In this document: one piece after another, positions 23,546 through 35,485 of the stretch
How positions within the stretch are numbered: position 1 is the first letter of the stretch
Layout of the letters: each line of letters starts with the position of its first letter
Assembly (NCBI RefSeq): GCF_004210375.1
Contig: NC_134831.1
Span: forward strand, 4,836,001 to 4,900,000
Direction: 5' to 3'
From: Tachypleus tridentatus
Taxonomy: Eukaryota > Arthropoda > Merostomata > Xiphosura > Limulidae
Length of the DNA: 64,000 nt
Position numbers and translations under genes: made by a program
Notes under the pieces: generated by a model
The model's input: the letters and a program-made list of their open reading frames with translations, nothing else
What the model was told of the DNA's origin: nothing
Databases searched by the model: none

Positions 23546-23743
23546 TATAAAAGTAAGTCCGAGGAAACTGAAATAACAGATAAAAGACGCAACAGGACGA
23601 AAAGAGGCTTGTATTTGAAAAAAAATAAGTGGTTTAGTCTTTCTTTCTAATTCTTTATTCTAAAAATTGCTATAATTGATGATTTAGTTAGTTATAGTGC
23701 AAAACTGTGCAACAGGCTATCTTCGCTAATGTTTAAAACGGAA

Positions 23744-24008
23744 GGAGGGTCTTGGCAAGGTGGTTAGGGCGCTTTACTCGCAATCTGAGAATCGCGGGAT
23801 CGAATCCGCTTTACACCAAACATGCTCGCCCTTTCAGCTGAGGGGGCGTTATAAAGTAACCGTCAATCCCACTATTCGTTGGTAAAAGAGTTGCCCAAGA
23901 GTTTGCAGTGGGTGGTGATGACTAGCTGCCTTTCCACTACTCTTACTCTACTAAATTAGGGACGGCTAGTGCAGCACTGCGTGGAATTCAAATACAAACA
24001 AAACAAAT
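23744..24008 (+). mobile_element. SINE F1
   Basis: Head GGTCTTGGCAAGGTGGTTAG, B box GGGATCGAATCCG, tail shortened (GCAGCACTGCGTGGAATTC), so the shared tail core is partly deleted. Confidence 0.88.
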
Positions 24009-24130
24009 CACAATCTAACCCAGGATGGTAAGGACAACTAACTAAATGTTGCAACTATTCTTTGTTTTTGTCGTTCATCATCAGCAATAATTATCTAATG
24101 TAAATGAAGAATTGTTTATTAAAATCGGTT

Positions 24131-24410
24131 GGCCCGGCATGGCAGGATGGACAAGGCACTCGACTCCTAATCTGAGGGTCGTGGGTTCGAATTCCCGTCA
24201 CACCAAACATACTCGCCCTTTCAGCCATGGGAACGTTATAATGTGACAGTCAATCCCACTATTCGTTGGTAAAAGAGTAGCCCAAGAGTTGACGATGGGT
24301 GGTGATGACTAGCTGCCTTCCCTCTAGTCTTACACTGCTAAATAAAGGACGGATAGCGCAGATAGCTCTCTTGTAGCTTTGCGCGAAATTCAAAACAAAC
24401 CAAACAAAAT
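24131..24410 (+). mobile_element. SINE F1, full length
   Basis: GGCCCGGCATGGCAGGATGG, GGGTTCGAATTCCCG, TTCGTTGGTAAAAGAGTAGC and tail GTAGCTTTGCGCGAAATTC plus an A/C-rich end. Confidence 0.92.
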
Positions 24411-24710
24411 TATTAAAAACAAAAACACATAAGTCTTCTACCAAAAACTGTGGAAGTTGCCACAGAATTATACTTATTTATATTTATTACAAATTCAAAT
24501 CTCTCACAATGCTCAAAAGTTAGACAGATTTCAAATTTCGAAATAATTCTATGAAACAGTAATGATTCCTGTTTTTTTGTTTTATTCTATTTATTGTTTT
24601 TCCAAATGCGTAAATTAGCGATTTAAAATTTTAACGTAATAACAATTTAGTATTTTTATATAAATTCAGAAATGTGAAAGAAAAATCAAAAGTTTTTCAT
24701 CTCTCGTTTA

Positions 24711-24985
24711 AAGTGATGTATATTTGTTTTCAGCCATAAACTGTACAGTTATAATGTTTCAGAATCAGAACATTTTATATTGGTTCTAATCAGTTCCGTA
24801 GTTTTCAACCACTGTTTTAAAGTATTGTATATTTGTTTACAACCATAAACTGTACAGTTATAATGTTTCAGAATCAGAACATTTTATATTGGTTATAATC
24901 AGTTCCGTAGTTTTCAACCACTGTTTTAAACTGTTGTATATTTGTTTACAACCATAAACTTAGAGCTTTAATTTATCAGAACATT
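24711..24985. repeat. 109-bp tandem repeat, about 2.5 copies
   Basis: GTATATTTGTTT recurs at 24718, 24827 and 24936, exactly 109 bases apart, with AACTGTACAGTTATAATGTT and CAGTTCCGTAGTTTTCAACC in each full unit. Confidence 0.9.
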
Positions 24986-25482
24986 ATATATTGGTCTCAG
25001 CTAGTGCAATATTGTTAGGGTTAGAATTTGAAAATGTATTTAAATTTGAGTTTGAATGAAAATCGAATTTCCTGATTTAGTCGTGAAATTCCTGTGATAT
25101 TATACAACTTTTCTTTTTGAATTCAATATAATTTATGCACAAAAGATATGTAACACTAAATTATTGTCACATAGACGACTTTGATATATTAAATCAATTT
25201 ATTATTTTTATGTTAAAGTTTAGTTCTTTTCAAGTTAATAAACCAAGTGAAACGAATTGTAAATTCAAATATTATCTCAAAAAAAAACCTGAAACATTGC
25301 AACGTTAGCTCTAAAGAAACGTAGAAAATGGAAATATATATTTGACAAAAAATGAACTTACAATAATTTATTTTCATAATATAACTTATATTTGTGGAAA
25401 AATAATATGTTGATAATATATGATTCTGATAAATGCAAATCTATCATACGATTCATTCTATTATGCTGTGACATAGTTTTTA

Positions 25483-25490
<8 letters not shown>
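24986..25490. other. Intergenic, nothing recognised
   Basis: Very AT-rich, with no exon or repeat family recognised. Confidence 0.5.
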
Positions 25491-25515
<25 letters not shown>

Positions 25516-25593
25516 TTGGTATAGCAAAGCCAAAAAGGGCTATCTGCTCAGCCCACCGAGGGGAATCGAACCCCTGATTTTAGCGTTGTACAA
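25491..25593 (-). mobile_element. SINE F2, 5'-truncated, with (TG)n tail
   Basis: A (TG)n run precedes GTATAGCAAAGCC, GGGCTATCTGCTCAGCCCAC, GGGGAATCGAACCCCTGATT and TTAGCGTTGTA, then stops before the A-box end. On the minus strand this is a tail and B box missing the 5' head, with a (CA)n tail. Confidence 0.85.
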
Positions 25594-25966
25594 TTCATCT
25601 TGTATTTCAAATATTTTAATAAATGTTTGCATTTTTAGTTTCAATTTCAATGCGTTTGGAATTTTAAGGAAGACCTTGTGTGTTGTGATAGAAGTTATAT
25701 AAATATTAACTGTGTGTATTAAATATTAAAAATCACGTTTAAAAGCCGAGTTGATGGGCACCGTTATCGGGGAAACGAAAGTAATTTTATTATTCATTGA
25801 CTGAAGCTGGGATCCGGACGTAAGGGTGAGAATTATTAACTTTTCTCCTGTTTTTGATCAATTTATTTAGCACATGTTTTTCAGAACATTTTAAGCTAAT
25901 TACCACTTTCTAAAGACTATAACAAATTAGTCGACTAATAGCGTAACGTATCAATGAGTTTCACAT
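25594..25966. other. Intergenic, nothing recognised
   Basis: No coding or repeat signal seen. Confidence 0.45.
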
Positions 25967-25980
25967 GAAGATTTAAAGAA

Positions 25981-26256
25981 TTGTTTGGTTTGTTTTGAAT
26001 TTCGCGCAAAGCTACATGAGGACTATCTGCGCTAGCCGGCCCTAATTTAGCAGTATAAGACTAAATAGAAGGCAGCTAGTCATCACCACCTACCTCCAAC
26101 TCTTTGGCTACTCTTTTACCAACGAATAGTGGGATTGACCGTACATTATAACGCTCTCACGGCTGAAAGGGCGAGCCTGTTTGGTTTCACCGCGATTCGA
26201 ACCCTCGACCCTCGGATTACGAGTCTAGAGCCTTAACCACTTGGCCATGCCGAGCA
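25981..26256 (-). mobile_element. SINE F1, full length
   Basis: Tail AATTTCGCGCAAAGCTACAT to head TTGGCCATGCCGAGC. Exact 14-base target duplication GAAGATTTAAAGAA at 25967-25980 and 26257-26270. Confidence 0.93.
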
Positions 26257-26529
26257 GAAGATTTAAAGAAGAGAAACATGTTTGTCTCAATGTAAGTATC
26301 TGCTATCGTAAAAAAGTGACGTAATATAATTTGTTGTACAAACTATTTTTATTATATGTCACTATTAAAAAAGTCAAAAAGTCTATTTAATTGTTAAGTA
26401 GTTTGATTATAAGTTTTAAAATATCATTTTTGTGGTGTAAATGTTTTCTTAACATGCAGTTAAATAAATGAAGAAAACACATAAAAAAAAGCCCTGTCAT
26501 CGTTCTTGATAGTTATATGTTTAGTTCAA

Positions 26530-26804
26530 TGGCCCGGCATGGCCAAGCGTGTTAAGGCGTGCGACTCGTAATCTGAGGGTCGCGGGTTCGCATCCCCGTC
26601 GCGCCAAACATGCTCGCCCTTCCAGCCGTGGGGGCGTCATAATGTGACGGTCACTCCCACTATTCGTTGGTAAAAGAGTAGCCCAAGAGTTGGCAATGGG
26701 TGGTGATGACTAACTGCCTTCCCTCTGGTCTTACACTGCTAAATTAGGGACGGTTAGCGCAGATAGCTCTCGAGTAACTTTGCGCGAAATTCAAAACAAA
26801 CAAG
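26530..26804 (+). mobile_element. SINE F1, full length
   Basis: GGCCCGGCATGGCCAAGCGT, B box GGGTTCGCATCCC, tail TTTGCGCGAAATTCAAAACA. Target duplication GTTTAGTTCAA at 26519-26529 and 26805-26815. Confidence 0.93.
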
Positions 26805-26879
26805 GTTTAGTTCAAGATAAACTGTAATATTATGTTAGTTTTAAATGTGTTTAGAAAAAAACTCTTCATTTAATATTGG

Positions 26880-26998
26880 TCCCCCGCTAGGACAGTAGTA
26901 CGCCTAAGAATTTTACAACGCTAAAATCAAAGGTTCGATTCCTCTTGGTGGACGCAGTAGATAGATCGTTGTGGCCTTGCTATAAGAAAAACAAAAAA
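26880..26998 (+). mobile_element. SINE F2
   Basis: CCCCCGCTAGGACAGTAG, B box AAGGTTCGATTCCTC, tail AGATAGATCGTTGTGGCCTT then GCTATAAGAAAAAC. Confidence 0.82.
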
Positions 26999-28097
26999 TA
27001 ATTTTTTAATGTTGAAAGTGAATATATTATAAGTTTGATTTTGTTCTGTGGAAACATTTGTAACTGTTAATAAGCGATAGATATTGTGTTGTAATCTATG
27101 ACAGTTTTGTCCAATTATTACAAACAAATAGAAGCATTTACACCTGTTCTGTCTTTCAACAATTATTATGTGACAGATTTTGAGCTCTAAAGATTTAGTT
27201 TCCTGATGTGCTTCTAAATAATTCATATCTTGTCTGGCTTATTTCCTTGAGTGAACAGAAAAGACGAGTGCATATAGGTACCAGGTGGTCGGACACTATC
27301 TTTACAACTATGTAATATCTATCTGTCTATGTAACTTGCACTTATCGGAGAATTTAAAATGGATATAATAGACACGCGGAACGACAATTTGAATACAAAT
27401 TAAAAAGCAATAATTAAACATGTTTTATTAAAACGCTATCGTGTCGGTGTTTTAAAATTTTTAAGGTGTCTGCCTAGGCTATCTGTGCTCTGCTGAACAA
27501 AGGGATCGAAACACAGTTTCTAGCTTTGTAGTCCGAAGAGATACTGCGTAGAATATGGAAATATAAGTCACACGTTATATCAGATATAATAAAGTAAAAC
27601 AATGTTATACTATGGATGCTTAGTTACTTCAAATGGAGTTTCAGCGCCATGTTGGCTGAATGGATAAATCACTCGTTTTGGTTCGTCATATAGTAGGTAA
27701 TACATTGTGTGTGCGTGTGAAAGCCAACTACATCTGTTTAAACAACTTTCAAATTGAATGTCCTGTAAGTATCTATATTTCCTCAAGAACTACTACAGTA
27801 ACTTGAATCCACGTCGATTAATTATATTTGTACACATGTTACGGAGTTAGTAACACTACAGTACCATCTCCATTCGGTCGTTTATGTAATGAGCTATTTT
27901 CATCAAAGGTGTGTATTTAATGCATAACGAAATAAAGAGACAGTAGCTGGATACTAACCTTTATTTTTATTAGTTGCGTCTTTGAAACGTCAACGTTGCT
28001 TTCCAGACAACGAATAACTGATGATTAACTGCTCGACGTAAATAACGTTAAAACACCATAAAATGTTGCGTTAAACCGTGAGTTAAGTGTTTGGGTT
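26999..28097. other. Intergenic; one F3 remnant
   Basis: A truncated minus-strand F3 remnant lies at about 27465-27545 (GGCTATCTGTGCTCTGCTGA, GGGATCGAAAC, TAGCTTTGTAGTCC). Otherwise no feature. Confidence 0.5.
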
Positions 28098-28110
28098 TTG
28101 TTGACCAAGA

Positions 28111-28384
28111 TTGGTTTGGCTTGTTTAGAAATTCACGCAAAGCTACACGAGGGCTATCTGTGCTAGTCGTCCCTAATTTAGCAATGTAAGACGAGAGAGA
28201 AGATAAGTCATCACCACCCACAGCAAATTCTTGGGCTACTCTTTTACCAGCGAATAATGGGATTGACCGCCACATTATAACGCCCCACAATTGAAAGGGC
28301 GAGCATGTTTGCTTTGACGGGGATTCGAACCCGCGACCTTCGGATTAGGAGTCGAGTGCCTTAACCACCTGGCTATGCCGGGCC
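28111..28384 (-). mobile_element. SINE F1, full length
   Basis: Tail AAATTCACGCAAAGCTACAC to head CCTGGCTATGCCGGGCC. Exact 13-base target duplication TTGTTGACCAAGA at 28098-28110 and 28385-28397. Confidence 0.93.
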
Positions 28385-28516
28385 TTGTTGACCAAGAAAC
28401 AAACTTTTGACGTCATAAAAGCGCTACTATTAAAACAGATATTTAATCATGGTCTCATTCCTCGCTGTTTTCCTATATTATTTTCACGCCTCAAAGGATT
28501 TTAATGCGTATGTGTG

Positions 28517-28610
28517 CATTTTTATAGCAAAGCCACAGTGGGCTATCTTTTGAGTCCATTGCGGAGTATCGAACTCAGGGTTTTAGTATTGTCAATTGTA
28601 ATTCTGTAAA
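28517..28610 (-). mobile_element. SINE F2, degenerate
   Basis: TTTATAGCAAAGCCACAGTG, GGGCTATCTTTTGAGTCCA and AGTATCGAACTCAGGGTTTT keep the family order. Confidence 0.72.
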
Positions 28611-28736
28611 CGTTCTATTGTTTCACTATAATGCTTTCAATCTGTGATTTTATTTTTCCTATTTGATATTTTTATCTGTGTTTCATAATTAATTGCACCG
28701 TAATTATTCAGTTTGATTCTTCGTGTCAGGATGGGT

Positions 28737-28852
28737 TTATTTGTTTGTTTGGAATTAAGTACAAAGCTACACAGTGGGCTATCTGTGCGATGCCCACCAC
28801 GAGCATCGAAACTCAGATTCTAGTGATCTAATAAGTCCACAGATATGTTGCA
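28737..28852 (-). mobile_element. SINE F3
   Basis: GGAATTAAGTACAAAGCTAC, ACAGTGGGCTATCTGTGCGA, GCCCACCACGAGCATCGAAA and TAATAAGTCCACAGATATG, the minus-strand form. Confidence 0.82.
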
Positions 28853-29271
28853 GGGGGACATGAAACAATACAGTAAAAAAATAACAACAATAGTATCTCT
28901 TTCTACGAATACGTAATAAATATAGCCAAACTCTCCGTGTGTTTAATGCAAACAATGAAGTATTAATGTAATGTTTTTCTTTTACAAAAACTACCAAGAA
29001 CAAAACAAAAATACAAAACTGTTTTAGATCTATTACATTTTCTTTTTACTTCGTTTTAGGAACCAATGAATCAATAACCATTGCTAATCAATAAAAAATC
29101 TAATCGTGTAATAATCGTGGACGGAAGTAATAAAAATTCATGATTAATGAAAGGATATCTCAGGACATAAAAAGTTGCTTTCCTTTATATGTAACTGTAA
29201 AAAACGCCTGTAAAAATCTGCAAAACATTACATGTGAAACAAAAAAATTGTACGTACCCTCGAATGGCATG
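28853..29271. other. Intergenic, nothing recognised
   Basis: AT-rich; no exon or repeat found. Confidence 0.45.
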
Positions 29272-29513
29272 GTTCCCGGCATGCCAGGTGGTTCAGGCTC
29301 TCGATTCCTAACCCAAGGGTCGGGATTTGAATCCCTATCACACCAAACATGATCGCCCTTTCAGCTGTGGAGGCGATGTAGTGTGACGGTCAATCCCACT
29401 ATTTGTTGATAAAAGAGTAGTCCAAGAGTTGGCGGTGGGTGGTGATAACTAGTTGCCTTCCCTCAAGTCTTACACTGCTAAATTAGGGACTGCTAGCGCG
29501 AAATTGAAAAACA
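29272..29513 (+). mobile_element. SINE F1 with tail deletion
   Basis: TTCCCGGCATGCCAGGTGGT, B box GGGATTTGAATCCCT and normal body, but CTGCTAGCGCGAAATTGAAA shows that the tail core between CTAGCGC and GCGAAATT is missing. Confidence 0.88.
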
Positions 29514-30424
29514 ACGAAAGAACGTTTTGGGGTCACCCTGTAATGTAGTTTGTGATATTGGATTTTTGTCAGAGAGCTAAATAAAAACCATTGTCACGTT
29601 AGACATGTTTAAACTTTTTCCGCCAGATCTGCTACTAACCAAGATATTAATAATGGACATTCAGTAGCTTTAGTACCACACACATCAGTTGGTGACAAGA
29701 TTGCGTTTACTCAGTTCTCTCACGCTGAGAAATAAAGTCGACATTTCAGACAAAGAAAAAACAAAACCTTCCAGTCTTTTCTTTTCTTTTACCAACTTGG
29801 CATCTGTTACGTTGGACACAATCATTATTACTTAACTAATACTTAAAGCTGTAGGAAGTGCTCCAAAATTATTAAATTGAGAAAAACAAAAATAGTTACG
29901 AGTTTCACAAGTCTTATAATTTTGACAAGGAGAACTGTACGTATAACATTTCAATGAAGAAATTGTGTTTTAAATTAAACATGTTTTTTGTCACCTGGAA
30001 AAAATCCTGTTCTGGCTTTTTTGATTTAGTAATAAAATTACTGGTTGAAGCCAAATAATTATTGTTTAAGAAAAAAATCCTTGTATAGCTGAAACAAACA
30101 AAATAGCAAAGCCTGTCAAGGACTGAAATAAACAACGTGTCTGGGCAACATTTCAGAGGAAACAGACGCTGTGTAGTTATTTATTGAAGACGCAAATTAT
30201 CCATTAATACTGAAATAAACTGGATAAATCTCACTTAATCCGCGTGTTCAGTGTGTATTTAGGTGAGCTAAAATACGTGAACAGTTAAACATCAAATGTT
30301 TTTAAAATCTTTTGCCTATCTACCTTAATAACTTGACACAAATAATTCGTACAGCTTATACGTTGTATTTGTTCTAAACTTGTGTTGTACCTTATAAAAA
30401 ACAACCAATTAAATAAAGAGATCA
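29514..30424. other. Intergenic, nothing recognised
   Basis: No long frame, tandem repeat or transposon motif recognised. Confidence 0.45.
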
Positions 30425-30810
30425 TCTTACGGAACAGAAACACTACCATAAAACAAAGATAAGTTAGTGTCCGTTGTAAGATGACGAAACAAAAACACTA
30501 CCATAAAACAAAGATAAGTTATTGTTCGTTGTAAGATGACGGAACAGAAACACTACCATAAAACAAAGATAAGTTAGTGTTTGTTGTAAGATGATGGAAC
30601 AGAAACACTACCATAAAACAAAGATAAGTTAGTGTTCGTTGTAAGATGACGGAACAGAAACACTACCATAAAACAAAGATAAGTTAGTGTTCGTTGTAAG
30701 ATGACGGAACAAAAACATTACCATAAAACAAAGATGAGTTAGTGTTCGTTGTAAGATGACGGAACAGAAACACAACCATAAAACAAAGATAAGTTAGTGT
30801 CCGTTGTAAA
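30425..30810. repeat. 55-bp minisatellite, about 7 copies
   Basis: Unit landmarks GATGACGGAACAGAAACACT, ACCATAAAACAAAGATAAGT and TAGTGTTCGTTGTAA; high identity between copies. Confidence 0.95.
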
Positions 30811-30865
30811 ATATACGTTTATCTATTCACAAAAATTTAATTCATTAATCGGTTTCTCAAAAAAA

Positions 30866-30990
30866 GCCCCTCTAGTGGCACAGCGGCATGTCTGTGAACT
30901 TAAACCGCTGAAAACTGTGTTCGATACCAGTAGTGGGCAGAGAATGATTAACCCTTTGTGTAGCTTTGTGTTTTATTACGAACAGACTAA
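30866..30990 (+). mobile_element. SINE F3
   Basis: CCCCTCTAGTGGCACAGCGG, B box TGTTCGATACCAGTAGTGGG, tail TTGTGTAGCTTTGTGTTTTA. Confidence 0.85.
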
Positions 30991-31083
30991 GCAACTTTCA
31001 TTTTCTTTCTGCGTGGTTTTAAAAGATCGAAACTAAATCGAATATTTTGCTTAAGACTCCTGCAATAAGATCTAGAAACAATT

Positions 31084-31211
31084 GTTTGTTTTGTTTTGAA
31101 TTAACCACAAGGCTACACAATAGGCTGCTTGTGCTCTGCCCACCACGGGTATTGAAATCCGGATTTTAGCGGTGTGAGTCCGCAAACATACCGCTGTGCC
31201 ACTGGGGTAAT
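31084..31211 (-). mobile_element. SINE F3
   Basis: TTGAATTAACCACAAGGCTA to CCGCTGTGCCACTGGGG. Target duplication GAAACAATT at 31075-31083 and 31212-31220. Confidence 0.88.
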
Positions 31212-31220
31212 GAAACAATT

Positions 31221-32110
31221 ACATTAGCCATATATATGAAACTTACATAGCAACCATCATGACGTTTAACGAACACTGCTTTCATAGATATCTGTATAAA
31301 GTTGTATTTTTGTAATATTGATACAGAAATTACTTTATACATTCAGTTTGTCTTTTGATAGATATATATACGTGTAATATTCTTTGTACATTATGGGACT
31401 GGTTTCCTAATTAAAAAAACAAACAAACTACTTTTAATGTATCATATAAATATCGTTTCATGAATTATTTTGTCTCTCATCATCCAGCCCAACTTATCAG
31501 TTCTGGTATTAAACGAAAACCTGCTACGTGTGAAATAAACAAGATAAATCTGAAATGTGATTTCCACGCACTTCTGGTTTCAAACATTAAGAGGAAGGTG
31601 GAGATTTAAAACAACAAGTATTTTTCCATGCTTGTTACGTGTGCGTCTTGTGCCCCCTGATGTAATTCTAAGATATTAAAAAACGTATTTAGTGTTATTT
31701 CGATGCTTAATCAAAGTTTCCTATTAGTGCCTTTTGTTAAAGTAATCAACGCTAATGGATTACGTTTAAAACATGAGATAGTTTCGATGGAATGTAAACA
31801 ATGATGATTTATTATTATTATGTAATTATTAACTTATTAGCATAATATATTGATAATTAATTATTATAATTGATTATTCATTATCATACATTATTAGTTA
31901 TAACATTATTGCAATTTTTATACATTAATGTTTGTCAGCTAAATAAACTGTTTGTGCATAAGAACATTCACATACTATTATTATTTCATCGGTAATATTC
32001 ATGCCTCGCTTTGCTCTATCTGTTAGCTGACCCGAGAGGAAGCAGCGAATTAGTTTTTATAATTAACAGTAATGTTTATTATCGAAATGATTAACACTAT
32101 ACCTAGTTTT
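31221..32110. other. Intergenic, nothing recognised
   Basis: It includes an AT/TA-rich stretch (31800-31920) of imperfect ATTATTA motifs. No gene. Confidence 0.45.
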
Positions 32111-32380
32111 AGCCGAGCCATGGACAGGTGGTTAAGGCACTCGACTCGTAATTGGAAGGTCACAGGTTCGAATTCCCGTTGCTCCAAACATGCCCGCCCT
32201 CTCATCCGTGAGGGCGTTATAATGTTACGGTCAATCTCACTATTCGTTGGTAAAAGAGTAGCCCAAGAGTTGGCGATGGGTAGTGATGACTAGCTGTCTT
32301 ATCTCTAGTCTTACACTGATAAATTAGGAACGGCTAGCGCAGATAGCCCTCGTGTAGCTTTGCGCGAAATTAAAAAAAAC
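32111..32380 (+). mobile_element. SINE F1 (copy with shared 3' flank)
   Basis: Head AGCCGAGCCATGGACAGGTG, B box AGGTTCGAATTCCC, tail GTAGCTTTGCGCGAAATTAA. The bases that follow match those following the copy at 55201-55476. Confidence 0.9.
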
Positions 32381-32516
32381 AACTCAGGGTAATATGATGT
32401 TTTGAAAGAGGTAATTAAATTATGAAAATTATATTGTTTAGAATAATTATAAGAGGTAATTAATTAAAATAGCCTGTTCTCTCACTCCATGTACCGTGCA
32501 GCTTTGCCCGAAATTA
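32381..32516 (+). repeat. Shared SINE 3' flank (copy 1) and a stray SINE tail
   Basis: 32381-32496 aligns with 55477-55602, starting AACTCAGGGTAATATGATRT and ending CTCACTCCATGTACCG, with a few substitutions and a short indel. In this copy it is followed by GCAGCTTTGCCCGAAATTAA, which looks like a second F1 tail end. Confidence 0.88.
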
Positions 32517-32688
32517 AAAAAATAGACAAACATATCTTGTTTTGACTTTTAATGACGTTTGTTTTATCTCACTCTCTCTCTGTTTGTCGTAACATAATTT
32601 ATTTTACAGTTGTTGTTGTTTTTTTAGATTTTTCGTGAATATAAATTTTTTTTAAGAAATAAAACATATCTACATCAAAGTAAATTGT

Positions 32689-32973
32689 ATTGTTGTGAAT
32701 TTCGCGCAAAGCTTCACGAGGTTTATCCTTGCTAGCCGTCCTTAATTTAGTAATGGTAGCCTAGAGAGAAAGCAGCTAGTCATCACCACCCACCGTCAAC
32801 TCTTTAGCTACTCTTTTACCAACGAATAGTGAGATTGACCGTCACATTATAACGTCAATGAATAATGGGATTGATTGTTACAACATAATGTCTCACAGCT
32901 GATGTTGATGTGATGGGGATTCCAACCCACAACCCTCAGATTGCGAGTCGAGCGCCTTAGCCACAAGCCTCGT
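32689..32973 (-). mobile_element. SINE F1, diverged
   Basis: Tail AATTTCGCGCAAAGCTTCAC, body CTTTTACCAACGAATAGTG, then a small internal repeat (CGTCAATGAATAATGGGATT) before the B-box side. Confidence 0.87.
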
Positions 32974-33877
32974 AAAATTTGTGGTTGCAAACGTTTTATT
33001 TACAAATAGTTATGTCACAGAATGTAGGCTTTGCAGTGTTATTTTCTCACAGTTAATTTAATTGTACACACATTATTTAGGTGTATTGAGTTCTGAGGAG
33101 CTGGCTGTTTACGAAATTCAAACTTTCTGAGATCGTTCTAAAGCTTTATCACTAGCAGAGTCCAAAATATATAACTAAACACCTATTAAATTTGTGTGAG
33201 GCATATATATATAATTATTTGTGCCATTAACAAAAAGATCCGATATGGAATATAGTTTAGTATTTTCGAGGTCCTCGACTTCTAATTTGTTACTCAATAC
33301 TTTTAGGCATTTTCATTTATAGGTGTGTTATAAGTGTAGGAATCATCCCCGCCATACGGTTAGGAGAAGTTGTTTCAGAGGTATGTGGTTCTAATTGGCT
33401 CGAACTTCCTTTGGTCAGGAGGTAAAAAGTAAGACTTAACATCAGGGTCGTTGACCTCGCGGTTGAGTTCGATACGCGTGTTTGGTAAGATTTTATGATT
33501 GCATTTCATTTGTTACTTAATTTTTGTGCACGACTGAGATGGAGGTCGTTTCAAACAAAGATTTCTTACAGCAAAGACTTATTCAAACAAAGACGTCTTA
33601 CAGTAATGGAGAGATGGAGTGGTTGGGAATGTGGATGGATGGTCGTCTCTGACATTACATTTCTTTCTTTATTGATTCATTCTTTACGGAACTTCCTACA
33701 GTTTTAAATATTCTTCATTTTCCGCATCATGACTGTGAAGCAGTGTTATCATATATTATTTGTTCAATGTTGATTATTATTAACTTCTTATCAGCTCATT
33801 AACATCTATCCAATTTCTATCTTGACTAAAAGGACCTTATAAAAATACAGGAATTACTTGTTGATTTCTAAATCGTT
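32974..33877. other. Intergenic, nothing recognised
   Basis: No gene or repeat family recognised. Confidence 0.45.
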
Positions 33878-34135
33878 AAGGTGGTTGAGGCACTCGACTC
33901 CTAATGTGAGGGTCGCAGGTTCGAATCCCCCTTACACCAAACATGCTCACGCGTTCAGCCGTGGGGACATTATAGCGTAACGGTCAAACCCACTATTCGT
34001 TGGTAAAAGAGTAACCCAAGAGTTGGTGGTGGGTGGTGATGACTAGCTGCCTTCCCTCTAGTCTTACATTGCTAAATTAGGGACGGTTAGCGCAGATGAC
34101 CCTCGAGAAGCTTTGCGCGAAATTCAAAACAACCT
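33878..34135 (+). mobile_element. SINE F1, 5' head partly lost
   Basis: It starts at AAGGTGGTTGAGGCACTCGA, with B box AGGTTCGAATCCC and a normal body and tail. Confidence 0.9.
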
Positions 34136-34299
34136 AAATCTTATGTGATATGAACCGCATATTACTATTACCCCTTTGTCATTCATTATTTAAAATACAG
34201 GTGATTTTTAATTACTGGTATCTTAAAAGTCAATTAAATAAGACTATTTTAGTTATACACATAAATATTTCAACATTTTTGCGTGATAATCTTTCCGAT

Positions 34300-34555
34300 T
34301 TAGCCTGCCCTAGGGGTGAGTACAATGGTCCGTGGCTTAAATCCCAATGCCGTAAAATCGATCCGTGAAATTTATTTAGAAGCTGTGGGTGCGTTAAAAA
34401 TGTAGCAGTCACAACCCACAATTCGATTAGAGTAGCTTAAACGTTTTCTTTAAGAATGTGTAACATTAATATGGGATCTTTTTTCTAGTCTGTCAATCTA
34501 AAATTAGGGACAACTGATGCAGATAGCCTTGTTTATATCTCTGTGTGAATAGTAA
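34300..34555 (+). mobile_element. SINE F1, heavily decayed
   Basis: Recognisable pieces in order: GTGGGTGCGTTA, AGCAGTCACAACCCACAATT, TTCTAGTCTGTCAATCTAAA, TTAGGGACAACTGATGCAGA, TAGCC. Confidence 0.65.
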
Positions 34556-35001
34556 ATATCAGAAGTAGAAAAACACTACACGATTATTTATATAAAAGGT
34601 ACATAAAAGACAACATTAATAGCACAGCCATGTGATGGTTTTATTGTCTCTTAAAGATAATAATAAAATAGTTCCTGAACCCGATTATAATATCAATTTT
34701 CCTCCATCATTTAAAGGCTTATCACAAAATGTCACATGTACTTTTACACAAGTGAATCATTTTCAACGAAATCATGTCACGTGTTCTATCTTCAAACTCT
34801 TGACAACCACTAGCTATAGATTTCTCTAGACCAAACGCGACATGAATATTATCGATTGTTCTAGAACTCAAACGACATAATAAAAAAAATGTTTATTCTG
34901 GTAAACGAAATAACAAACGAAAGAGTTTTATTTTACTTTCCAATTTGTAAAAAAAAAATATTCTTACGTGATAGAAAAAAAAAAATTAGAAATGCGCGTA
35001 G
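34556..35001. other. Intergenic, nothing recognised
   Basis: AT-rich; no exon supported. Confidence 0.45.
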
Positions 35002-35012
35002 CTGAAATATGG

Positions 35013-35290
35013 TTTGTTTGTTTGTTTTGGAATATCGCACAAAGCTACTCAAGAGCTATCTGTGCTAGCCGTCCCTAATTTAGTAGTATAAGACTAGAGG
35101 GAAGGCAGCTAGTCATCACCACCCACCACCAACTCTTGGGCTACTCTTGTACCAACGAATAGTGGGATTGACCGTCACATTATACGCCCCCACGGCTGGA
35201 AGGGCGAGCATGTTTAGCGCGACGTGGGCGCGAACCGCAACCCTCGGATTACGAGTCGCACGCCTTACGCGCTTGGCCATGCCAGGCACC
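35013..35290 (-). mobile_element. SINE F1, CpG-rich subfamily
   Basis: Tail TTTTGGAATATCGCACAAAG to head TTGGCCATGCCAGGC, with GCGCGACGTGGGCGCGAACC in the tRNA-like part. Target duplication CTGAAATATGG at 35002-35012 and 35291-35301. Confidence 0.93.
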
Positions 35291-35345
35291 CTGAAATATG
35301 GAAAAATCCGTTATTAAAACCAAAACAACGTTTATGAAGTTTAAA

Positions 35346-35473
35346 ATTTCATTTTTTTTGGAGTTAAGCACAAAACTAAATAATGGACTATCTGTGCTTT
35401 GCCAACCACGGGTATCAAAATCCTATTTCTACCGACGGAAGTCTACAGACATACCGATGTGCCACTGAGCGCC
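35346..35473 (-). mobile_element. SINE F3
   Basis: GGAGTTAAGCACAAAACTAA to ACCGATGTGCCACTGAGC. Exact 12-base target duplication ATGAAGTTTAAA at 35334-35345 and 35474-35485. Confidence 0.9.
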
Positions 35474-35485
35474 ATGAAGTTTAAA

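Noticed and set aside
26530..26610. The F1 head as a tRNA-Thr (CGU) gene
   Set aside because: It has a CTCGTAA anticodon-loop-like stretch and a good B box, but it is the head of a dispersed SINE with a long body and target duplications.
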